Positions 1-6,292 of a DNA stretch of 19,561 nucleotides are shown one piece after another (positions within the stretch are counted from its first letter, which is position 1; the number at the start of each line of letters is the position of its first letter). The position numbers were made by a program, and so were the translations under genes. The notes beneath the pieces were generated by a model. That model had not been told where the DNA came from. It was given only the letters and a program-made list of their open reading frames with translations, and did no database searches. This DNA is from CAZALT01 sp964485515 (GTDB taxonomy: Bacteria; Actinomycetota; Acidimicrobiia; Acidimicrobiales; Acidimicrobilacustridaceae), in assembly GCA_964485515.1 (NCBI GenBank), contig CAZALT010000055.1, forward strand, positions 1 through 19,561, read 5' to 3'.

Positions 1-49
1 CTTCTGGCGTCGATCTTGCCCGGAACCCGAACAGGATCGACGCCAGAAG
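1..49 (-). terminator. Perfect 15-bp inverted repeat just past leuA, probable terminator
   Basis: Bases 1-15 (CTTCTGGCGTCGATC) are the exact reverse complement of 35-49, with a 19-nt spacer. The repeat begins 15 nt beyond the leuA stop codon on the minus strand, where a transcription terminator is expected. The window ends at the outer arm, so a following U-tract cannot be seen. On the plus strand the repeat is followed by G/T-rich sequence without a T-run. It could instead be a copy of a dispersed palindromic repeat. Confidence 0.5.
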
Positions 50-64
50 GGTGTGTGGGTGTGT

Positions 65-1795
65 TCAGTCCCCGGCGGGTTCCGTCCTCACCCGGTGCAC
101 GGCGGACAGCACCGCGCGCAGCGAGGCCGTGATGATGTTGGGGTGCGAACCGACTCCCCACCGGGTCGTGCCCCGCTGGTCGAGGGTCTCGACGTAGGCG
201 ACCGCGGTGGCATCCGCGCCCGACCCGAGGGAGTGCTCGACGTAGTCGACCACGTCGAGCTCGATGCCCACGACCTTCGTCAACGCGTCCACGAAGGCGG
301 CGATGGGTCCGTTGCCCTGGCCGCCCGCCGTCACCGGCACACCCTCGATGTCGAGCTGGGCGGTGATGGTCGAGAGCTCCTCGCCGTCGCTGGCCAACTC
401 GTACGAGCGCAGCTTCACGATGGCGTCGTCGCCGGGCAGGTAGATGCCCGAGAACGTGTCCCACATCTCGTGGGGGCTGATCTCGGTGCCGGTGTCCTCG
501 GTGATGGTCTGGATGCTGCGCGAGAACTCGATCTGGAGACGGCGGGGCAGGGCGTAGCCGTGCTCGAACTCCATGATGTAGGCCACGCCGCCCTTGCCCG
601 ACTGGCTGTTGACCCGGATGACCGCCTCGTAGGTGCGGCCCACGTGGGCGGGGTCGATGGGCAGGTACGGCACCTCCCACACCTCGTAGTCGGTGCGCTC
701 CCGGCCAGCTTCTGTGGCGCCGGCGTACAGCGCGGCGAAGCCCTTCTTGATGGCGTCCTGATGCGAGCCGGAGAACGCCGTGTAGACGAGGTCCCCGGCG
801 TAGGGGTGACGCTCGTGGACCGGCAGCCGGTTGGCGTACTCGGCGGTGCGGCGCAGGCCGTCGATGTCGCTGAAGTCCAGCTTCGGGTCGATGCCCTGGC
901 TGAACAGGTTGAGCCCCAGCGTCACCAGGTCGACGTTGCCGGTGCGCTCTCCGTTGCCGAACAGCGTGCCCTCGACCCGATCGGCGCCGGCCAGCACGCC
1001 CAGCTCGGCGGCGGCGACCGCGGTCCCGCGGTCGTTGTGCGGGTGCAGCGACAGCACGATCGACTCGCGGTTGCGCACCGTGCGACCGAACCACTCGATG
1101 GTGTCGGCGTACAGGTTGGGCGTGTACATCTCCACCGTGGCCGGCAGGTTCATGATGAGCGGCCGCTCGGGAGTGGGCTCGATGACGTCGGCGACCGCGT
1201 TGCAGATCTCCACCGCGTAGTCGAGCTCGGTGCCGGTGTAGCTCTCCGGCGAATACTCGTAGCGGACCGCGGTGCCGGGCACGGTCTCCTCGAGCTTGCG
1301 GCACAGCTTGGCGGCGTTGACCGCGATCTCGGTGATGCCGGCCTTGTCGAGGCGGAACACGACTCGGCGTTGCAGCACCGAGGTGGAGTTGTAGAAGTGG
1401 ACGATCGCCTGCTTGGCGCCCCGGATGGCGTCGTAGGTGCGCTCGATCAGGTCCTCACGGCACTGGGTGAGCACCTGAATGGTGACGTCGTCGGGGATCA
1501 GGTCCTCCTCGATGAGCTGGCGGCAGAAGTCGAAGTCGGGCTGGCTCGCCGACGGGAAGCCGACCTCGATCTCCTTGAAGCCCATGGCCACGAGCGTCTC
1601 GAACATCTTGCGCTTGCGCTCGGGGTCCATCGGGTCGATGAGGGCCTGGTTGCCGTCCCGGAGGTCCACCGAGCACCACCGCGGCGCGTGGTCCTGGCGC
1701 TTGTCGGGCCAGGTGCGGTCGCGGAGGTCGAGCGGCACGATCGGCTGGTACTTCTCGAACGGCATCGACGTGGGGGTGACGGGCTGGGGTGGCAT
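65..1795 (-). CDS. leuA: 2-isopropylmalate synthase
   Basis: First committed step of leucine biosynthesis: condenses acetyl-CoA with 2-ketoisovalerate to 2-isopropylmalate in the cytoplasm. The 576-residue protein has the N-terminal TIM-barrel of the HMGL-like family. DLRDGNQ (44-50), LHPHNDRG and FGNGERTGN carry the metal ligands and substrate contacts. A C-terminal LeuA regulatory domain includes GGQGNGPIAAFVDAL; in this family it mediates feedback inhibition by leucine. Length and the N-terminal extension fit the long actinobacterial LeuA type. The ATG at 1795 has only a weak purine stretch upstream (GGGAAG). Met-12 is a possible alternative start with no better ribosome site. The gene is transcribed alone, and its 200-nt leader holds a leucine-codon leader peptide and terminator hairpin, so expression is probably controlled by attenuation. 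Confidence 0.97.
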   Translation of the reverse strand: MPPQPVTPTSMPFEKYQPIVPLDLRDRTWPDKRQDHAPRWCSVDLRDGNQALIDPMDPERKRKMFETLVAMGFKEIEVGFPSASQPDFDFCRQLIEEDLIPDDVTIQVLTQCREDLIERTYDAIRGAKQAIVHFYNSTSVLQRRVVFRLDKAGITEIAVNAAKLCRKLEETVPGTAVRYEYSPESYTGTELDYAVEICNAVADVIEPTPERPLIMNLPATVEMYTPNLYADTIEWFGRTVRNRESIVLSLHPHNDRGTAVAAAELGVLAGADRVEGTLFGNGERTGNVDLVTLGLNLFSQGIDPKLDFSDIDGLRRTAEYANRLPVHERHPYAGDLVYTAFSGSHQDAIKKGFAALYAGATEAGRERTDYEVWEVPYLPIDPAHVGRTYEAVIRVNSQSGKGGVAYIMEFEHGYALPRRLQIEFSRSIQTITEDTGTEISPHEMWDTFSGIYLPGDDAIVKLRSYELASDGEELSTITAQLDIEGVPVTAGGQGNGPIAAFVDALTKVVGIELDVVDYVEHSLGSGADATAVAYVETLDQRGTTRWGVGSHPNIITASLRAVLSAVHRVRTEPAGD

Positions 1796-1890
1796 GGCTC
1801 TGCTTCCCTGTGGGACGTGGCTTCCTGTGGACTTGGCTGCCGGTTTGGGCGATGGCGGCGGACCCGGTCGTCTCGGGAGGGTAGGCCCCG

Positions 1891-1930
1891 AAAACGAAAG
1901 AAGCTCCCGGCCCGAGGGCGCAGGAGCTTC
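1891..1930 (-). terminator. Attenuator terminator hairpin in the leuA leader
   Basis: On the minus strand GAAGCTCC (1923-1930) pairs exactly with GGAGCTTC (1900-1907) around a GC-rich loop, and TTTCGTTTT (1891-1899) follows at once. This is the clearest intrinsic terminator in the window. It lies between the leucine leader peptide and leuA, about 95 nt before the leuA start. Termination here would stop the transcript before leuA when leucyl-tRNA is plentiful. Confidence 0.8.
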
Positions 1931-1955
1931 GGCGAGTACCTCTGGGGTGCTCGCC
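1931..1955 (-). promoter_or_regulatory. Upstream hairpin of the leuA attenuator
   Basis: Arms 1946-1955 and 1931-1940 (minus strand GGCGAGCACC and GGTACTCGCC) pair over 10 positions with one mismatch and a 5-nt loop. The hairpin starts at the last base of the leader-peptide stop codon and abuts the terminator stem. A ribosome stalled on the Leu codons (1961-1972) would cover its 5' arm. I could not identify by eye a strong competing antiterminator pairing, so the exact switch is unresolved. Confidence 0.6.
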
Positions 1956-1996
1956 TAGGTGAGAAGAAGGAGACCGGTGAACGGGTTCGGCGTCAT
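1955..1996 (-). CDS. leuL: Leucine leader peptide (attenuation uORF) of leuA
   Basis: A 14-codon ORF reads MTPNPFTGLLLLT and stops at TAG. Codons 9-12 are CTC CTT CTT CTC, four leucines in a row. The ORF directly precedes two tandem hairpins, the second a U-tract terminator, and then leuA. This matches the classical ribosome-mediated attenuation layout: scarcity of charged tRNA-Leu stalls the ribosome on the Leu run and changes folding of the downstream RNA. Similar leucine leader peptides are known upstream of actinobacterial leuA genes. No Shine-Dalgarno is spaced correctly before the ATG. A promoter with TTGACA at 2029-2034 and a poor -10 at 2005-2010 puts the predicted transcript start on or next to the ATG, so translation is probably leaderless. 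The ORF is tiny, but the Leu run together with the terminator makes chance unlikely. Confidence 0.82.
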   Translation of the reverse strand: MTPNPFTGLLLLT

Positions 1997-2034
1997 CGCT
2001 GTCGATCGTCCCCCCGATCCCCTCCCTCTGTCAA
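1997..2034 (-). promoter_or_regulatory. Promoter of the leuL-leuA transcript
   Basis: TTGACA (2029-2034, minus strand) is followed by an 18-nt spacer and GACGAT (2005-2010). A further 8 nt leads to the leader-peptide ATG at 1996. The -35 is a perfect sigma-70-family box, and the -10 keeps only the second A and last AT of TATAAT. Geometry and the 10-nt context CCAGTTGACA are identical to the topA promoter at 10993-11022, which supports the assignment. The predicted start makes the leader mRNA leaderless. Confidence 0.6.
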
Positions 2035-2070
2035 CTGGGTTCTTCCCCACGTCGTCGGACCGTTGGCGGT

Positions 2071-2110
2071 GTCGGGTCCGAGGTCGGGTCCGAGGTCGGG
2101 TCCGAGGTTG
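2071..2110. repeat. 12-bp tandem repeat, three perfect copies plus a partial
   Basis: GTCGGGTCCGAG occurs at 2071-2082, 2083-2094 and 2095-2106, followed by a diverging partial copy. It lies between the divergent leuA and GGDEF/EAL promoters, upstream of both -35 boxes. No protein-binding palindrome is evident, so slippage-generated repetition is the simplest reading. Confidence 0.85.
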
Positions 2111-2124
2111 GGCCATGCGACCCG

Positions 2125-2154
2125 GTGACAGCCCGACCGCACCTGGATTACCCT
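2125..2154 (+). promoter_or_regulatory. Promoter of the GGDEF/EAL gene
   Basis: GTGACA (2125-2130, one mismatch to TTGACA), an 18-nt spacer and TACCCT (2149-2154, TANNNT type) form a good vegetative promoter. The start would fall near 2161, only about 12 nt before the GTG at 2174. The spacing equals that of the leuL and topA promoters. Confidence 0.55.
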
Positions 2155-2173
2155 GTCGCAGGTCGTCACGGGG

Positions 2174-4510
2174 GTGACGGCGCTGCGGGATCGGGGGTTG
2201 CGTTCAGTGATCCATGAGGACGTTGCCGGCACCGACACGGACGCGTACCTCGACCTGAGCGAGCTCACCGACGACACCGACCGCGAGCAGCATCTGGGCG
2301 CCATCGATCCCCTGCTCATCGACGCCCACGGCCAACCGGTCGGATGGGACGGCGAGGCGCAGGCGCGCTGGCAGCTGCTCGTGTCGAGCCGCAGGGAGGT
2401 CGTCGTGCTGATGAGCCCCCAGGGCGAGCTCATCATGTCGACCAACGACATCAGCGGCGTCCTCGGCTTCCCCGTCGACGACGAGCGACGGGAGAACCCC
2501 TTCTCGCTCATCCACCCCGACGATCTCGCCCGCACCATGAACACCTTCGTCTCCGTGGTGGAAGACCCCTCCCTCACCCCCACCGAGATCGTCCGAGCGC
2601 GTCACGCCGACGGCCACTGGGAGCGACTCGAGTGCCAGGCCGCCAACAAGGTCGACGACCCGCTCCTCGGGGGCATCGTCGTGCGCATCCGGGTGGTCAC
2701 CGATCTCCTCCAGACCGAAGCACTGCTCGCCGACGAGGCCACGATCCTCCAGCTCGTGGCCCGCAACGCACCCCTCGACCAGGTGCTCAGCGAGATCCAG
2801 CGCGTGGTCGAGGACCACACCGGCGGTTCAGCCAACGTCGCCCTGGTCGACAGTGACCTCCACGACGAGCTCCATCTGGCCGCCTCCATCGAGCTCTGCC
2901 CGTTGAGCGCGACGACGGTGCAGACCGGCGAGGTCGTCGTCGTCGAAGACGTCGAAGCCGACCCCATCACGGCGAACGAGATCGACCTCCTCCTCGCGCG
3001 GGGCATTCGGTCGGGGTGGTCCCAGCCGATCGTGCAGACCACCGGCATCGACGTCATCGGCACCATCAGCATCTACCACGACCGCGTCCGCCGGCCGCTC
3101 GACCGGGAGCGCACCGTCGCGGCGGTCGCCGCACACCTCGCGGCCATCGCCGTCGAGCGCCACGTCGCCCAGACCGCACTCGAGCACCAGGCCCGCCACG
3201 ACCACCTGACCGGGCTACCCAACCGCTGGGCACTCATGGAACGGCTCGGCACGTCGGTCGAACGGGCCAACGCCACCAGGACCCACATGGCGGTCCTCCT
3301 GCTCGACCTCGACCGGTTCAAGGTCGTCAACGACAGCCTCGGGCACCGCGCGGGCGACGAGCTGCTCCATGCGTTCGGGGCTCGGCTCCGATCGCTGGTC
3401 AACACCAGCGACTTCGTGGGCCACTTCGGCGCCGACGAGTTCGCGATCGTGCTCGAAGGCATCCGCGACGTGGAAGACGTCCACTACATCGCCAGCCGCC
3501 TCGACCTCGCGCTCAGCGAGCCGTTCACCATCGACATCGAGTCCATCGATGATGCATCCGAGCATCAGATCTTCCTCTCGGCGAGCATCGGCGTCGCCAT
3601 CACCGACGGTTCGGCCACCACCCCGAACCAGCTCATCCAACGGGCCGACTCGGCCATGTACGGCGCCAAGAACCGCGGTGGCGACCGCCTCGAGGTGTGG
3701 GACGAGGCGCTCCAGGCTCGTGCCGCAGCGCAGCTCCGCCTCGACGCCGACCTGCGCCGGGCCATCGAGCGCGCCGAGCTCCACCTCAACTACCAGCCCA
3801 AGATCGACCTCGGCACCGGCCGGATCTGCGGCGTCGAGGCCCTGCTGCGGTGGCACCATCCCGAGCGTGGCGTCGTGCTGCCCTCGGAGTTCATCGGAGC
3901 CGCGGAGGAGACCGGCATCATCGTGCGCATCGGCACGTGGGTCATCGACGAGGCCGTCCGTCAGGCCCGGGCGTGGCTCGACCGCTCCACCCAGCGCGAC
4001 ACGCTCACCGTGGCGGTCAACCTGTCGGCCCGCCAGCTCGGTTCTCCCGGCCTGGTGAGCACCGTCGAGCGGGCGCTCGTCCGCTACGGCTGGCCGGCTG
4101 GAGACCTCACCCTCGAGCTCACCGAGAGCATCCTCATCGACGACGCCGAGGCAACGCTCGAGGTGCTCCAAGAGCTCAAGCACCTCGGCGTCAAGCTGGC
4201 CATCGACGACTTCGGCACCGGCTACTCGTCGCTGAGCTACCTGCACCGCTTCCCCGTCGACCTCGTCAAGGTCGACCGGGCCTTCGTCACCCCGCTCACC
4301 GCCGACGGGCACGGCTCACCCGTGGCGACGGCAGTGATCCACATGGCACGGGCGTTGGGCCTCGGGTGCGTCGCCGAAGGCGTCGAGGAACCCGACCAGC
4401 TAGCCGGCCTGCGAGCCCTGGGATGCGACATCGCCCAAGGCTTCTGGTTCGCCCGCCCCGTCCCGGCCGACGCGCTCTTCCAGCTCCTCGTCGACGATCC
4501 CACCTGGTAG
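2174..4510 (+). CDS. PAS-GAF-GGDEF-EAL protein, probable cyclic-di-GMP phosphodiesterase
   Basis: A soluble 778-residue cyclic-di-GMP protein with no membrane segment. In order: a PAS-like domain (about 70-190, with SLIHPDD), a GAF-like domain (about 195-330), GGDEF (about 340-505) and EAL (about 525-770). The GGDEF signature reads GADEF (419-423). The GTP-contact segment DLDRFKVVNDSLGHRAGDE is intact, and the RxxD inhibition site is absent (NTSD). The EAL side is complete: EALLRW near 555, NLSARQ, ELTES, DDFGTGYSSL near 678, KVDRAF and AEGVEE. The likely role is therefore hydrolysis of c-di-GMP, with the GGDEF domain as a GTP sensor or weak cyclase. The GTG at 2174 fits the promoter; GTG at 2207, with GGGGG upstream, is an alternative start. 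The gene converges on holB with a 34-nt gap. Confidence 0.93.
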   Translation: MTALRDRGLRSVIHEDVAGTDTDAYLDLSELTDDTDREQHLGAIDPLLIDAHGQPVGWDGEAQARWQLLVSSRREVVVLMSPQGELIMSTNDISGVLGFPVDDERRENPFSLIHPDDLARTMNTFVSVVEDPSLTPTEIVRARHADGHWERLECQAANKVDDPLLGGIVVRIRVVTDLLQTEALLADEATILQLVARNAPLDQVLSEIQRVVEDHTGGSANVALVDSDLHDELHLAASIELCPLSATTVQTGEVVVVEDVEADPITANEIDLLLARGIRSGWSQPIVQTTGIDVIGTISIYHDRVRRPLDRERTVAAVAAHLAAIAVERHVAQTALEHQARHDHLTGLPNRWALMERLGTSVERANATRTHMAVLLLDLDRFKVVNDSLGHRAGDELLHAFGARLRSLVNTSDFVGHFGADEFAIVLEGIRDVEDVHYIASRLDLALSEPFTIDIESIDDASEHQIFLSASIGVAITDGSATTPNQLIQRADSAMYGAKNRGGDRLEVWDEALQARAAAQLRLDADLRRAIERAELHLNYQPKIDLGTGRICGVEALLRWHHPERGVVLPSEFIGAAEETGIIVRIGTWVIDEAVRQARAWLDRSTQRDTLTVAVNLSARQLGSPGLVSTVERALVRYGWPAGDLTLELTESILIDDAEATLEVLQELKHLGVKLAIDDFGTGYSSLSYLHRFPVDLVKVDRAFVTPLTADGHGSPVATAVIHMARALGLGCVAEGVEEPDQLAGLRALGCDIAQGFWFARPVPADALFQLLVDDPTW

Positions 4511-4544
4511 TCGCCGTCGGCGAGCGACGCCTTCCCTCGGTCCG

Positions 4545-5660
4545 CTACGCCTTTCCCAACGTCACGAACAACGCCAGCAGCTGGAGACGGACGTTCGGGT
4601 TGCGGATCAGGTGCTCGGACAGGTCCTGGATCGCATCGAGCGCGGCGATGGACCGGTCGGGCCGAGCCGACACGACCAGCTCGTCGCGATAGCGCCGTGA
4701 CAACGTGAGCAGCCCGAACCGGACCTCGTCGGTCCGATACCGGCGCTCCTCGCGCTTGTGCCGCTCGGTGAGCTGCTTGCGCCCCGAGCCACGCTCGCCG
4801 TGGGCCGCGACCCGCTCCTCGAGCTCCTCCAGCTCAGCTGTCTGGCGCTCCTTCAGGGGCGCCAGCGAGTCGTCGATCATCGCCAGCAGCCCGTCGACGG
4901 CCCGGACGACCGCGGCACCCGATCCGTCGAGTCGATCGGGGACCGCGAACCACGCGTCGCGGCGGAGCGCGAGCCGGTCGTCGGTGGCGAGGACCCGGGC
5001 CCGTCGGAGGTCACCGGCCGCGGCGATCGCCGCGTCGTCGGCCCGGGCGGCGTCGATGCCCTCCGCGACGAGCCGAGCCGAGATGTCGGCCACCGACACC
5101 GGACCCAGCGCGACCTCGACGCAGCGCGAGGCCACGGTCACCAGATCGGGGGTGATCTCCTCGGCGAGCACGATGAAGTACGTGCCGGCGGGCGGCTCCT
5201 CGATCGTCTTGAGGAGCTTGGGTCCGACGCGTTCGGTGACGAGGTGGAACTCGTCGAGGACGAGCACCTTGCGGGCACCCTCGACCGGCGACCGACTGGC
5301 CCGGTCGATGATGAAGTCGGCCTGCTCGGCGCTGATCGACGCTCCCTCACGCTCGACCACCACGAGATCGGGGTGCTCCTCGGCGAGGGCCAAGGTGACG
5401 ATGCGCTGCCGGTTCGACCCCGTCGACCCGTCGGCGAGGAGCTCGGCCGCGAAGGCGGCGGCGAGCGCCCGCTTGCCGCTGCCCCGCGGGCCCACGAGCA
5501 GGTAGGCGTGCACGGGGGCGAGCACCGCCCGGCGCAGTTCGCCGACGGCTCGGTCCTGGCCGACGACCTCGGCCCACGCCTCGCCGGTGCTCGCCTCACC
5601 AGGGCTCACCGCACCGGCGCTGCCGTTCGGGGTCGAGGGCGGCACGGCGAGGTCGGTCAC
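4545..5660 (-). CDS. holB: DNA polymerase III delta' subunit
   Basis: Clamp-loader subunit of the replicative polymerase. The 371-residue protein opens the AAA+ module with VVGQDRAVGELRRAV (32-46). A Walker A-like GPRGSGKR (57-64) has Arg where Ser or Thr normally follows the Lys. KVLVLDEFHL (131-140), TIEEPPAGT (152-160) and the SRC motif (178-180) follow. These fit delta' rather than DnaX, as does its place after tmk. The zinc-binding Cys cluster usual between Walker A and the DE box is absent; residue 180 is the only Cys in the first 180. A charged segment around 290-330 (KERQTAELEELEERVAAHGE) looks like a coiled coil before the C-terminal collar helices. The GTG start at 5660 overlaps the tmk stop as GTGA with no Shine-Dalgarno, suggesting translational coupling. 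The frame stays open upstream but only antisense-free noise is encoded there. Confidence 0.88.
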   Translation of the reverse strand: MTDLAVPPSTPNGSAGAVSPGEASTGEAWAEVVGQDRAVGELRRAVLAPVHAYLLVGPRGSGKRALAAAFAAELLADGSTGSNRQRIVTLALAEEHPDLVVVEREGASISAEQADFIIDRASRSPVEGARKVLVLDEFHLVTERVGPKLLKTIEEPPAGTYFIVLAEEITPDLVTVASRCVEVALGPVSVADISARLVAEGIDAARADDAAIAAAGDLRRARVLATDDRLALRRDAWFAVPDRLDGSGAAVVRAVDGLLAMIDDSLAPLKERQTAELEELEERVAAHGERGSGRKQLTERHKREERRYRTDEVRFGLLTLSRRYRDELVVSARPDRSIAALDAIQDLSEHLIRNPNVRLQLLALFVTLGKA

Positions 5661-6292
5661 GACGACCGTTGTAGCCGCTCGTCGACCGCGGCGGCGACGA
5701 GCGCGGCAACCTCGTCGACCGTTCGGGTGCCGTCGAGCACCACCCACCGGTCGGGATCGGCCTGCGCCTGGGAGCGGAAGCTGTCGCGCAGCCGCTCGTG
5801 GAAGCTGAGGTCTTCCCGTTCGAAGCGGTCGAGCTCCCGTGCGAGGCGCGCCGCGGTCACGTCGAGGGGGACGTCGAGCAGGATCGTGAGATCGGGCCAC
5901 AGCCCGCCCGTGGCCCACGCGGAGAGGTCGCGCACCTCGACGGGATCGAGCCCGCGTCCTGCGCCTTGGTAGGCGATCGACGACGCCGCGTACCGATCGG
6001 TCACGACATCGCGGCCCGCCTCGAGGGCAGGCGTGACGACCGTCCGGACGTGCTGCGCACGGTCGGCAGCCATGAGCAGGGCCTCGGCGCGGAAGTCGAG
6101 GCCGCGGGTCTCGGGGTCGAGCAGCAAAGCACGGATGCGCCCGCCGATGTCGGTGCCGCCCGGCTCGCGGGTGAGCACCGCGCCCAGCCGGTCGGCGAGC
6201 CGCGCCGCCTGGGTCGACTTGCCGCACCCCTCTCCCCCCTCGAACGCGATGAACGAACCGGTGGACCGAGCCGGGCGGTCCGAAACCGTCAC
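5657..6292 (-). CDS. tmk: Thymidylate kinase
   Basis: Phosphorylates dTMP to dTDP for DNA synthesis. The 211-residue protein has the P-loop GGEGCGKST (19-27), REPGGT (42-47) and DRY (99-101) within DRYAASSIAYQG. A LID-like segment ARELDRFEREDLSFHERL follows, and length is typical of bacterial dTMP kinase. The GTG start at 6292 overlaps the stop of the upstream membrane-protein gene as GTGA, and its own stop overlaps holB the same way. Both neighbours are thus probably translationally coupled to it. In Streptomyces, as I recall, the equivalent kinase is the C-terminal part of one long protein with an MFS-like N-terminus. Here the two parts are separate ORFs in different frames. Confidence 0.96.
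   Translation of the reverse strand: MTVSDRPARSTGSFIAFEGGEGCGKSTQAARLADRLGAVLTREPGGTDIGGRIRALLLDPETRGLDFRAEALLMAADRAQHVRTVVTPALEAGRDVVTDRYAASSIAYQGAGRGLDPVEVRDLSAWATGGLWPDLTILLDVPLDVTAARLARELDRFEREDLSFHERLRDSFRSQAQADPDRWVVLDGTRTVDEVAALVAAAVDERLQRSS

Noticed and set aside
1796..2000. T-box riboswitch before leuA
   Set aside because: No T-box sequence or specifier-loop structure is visible; the Leu-codon leader ORF explains the region better.
53..2128. Open frame of 691 codons on the plus strand across leuA
   Set aside because: Antisense to leuA, without recognisable domains, and it also runs over the attenuator and repeats.
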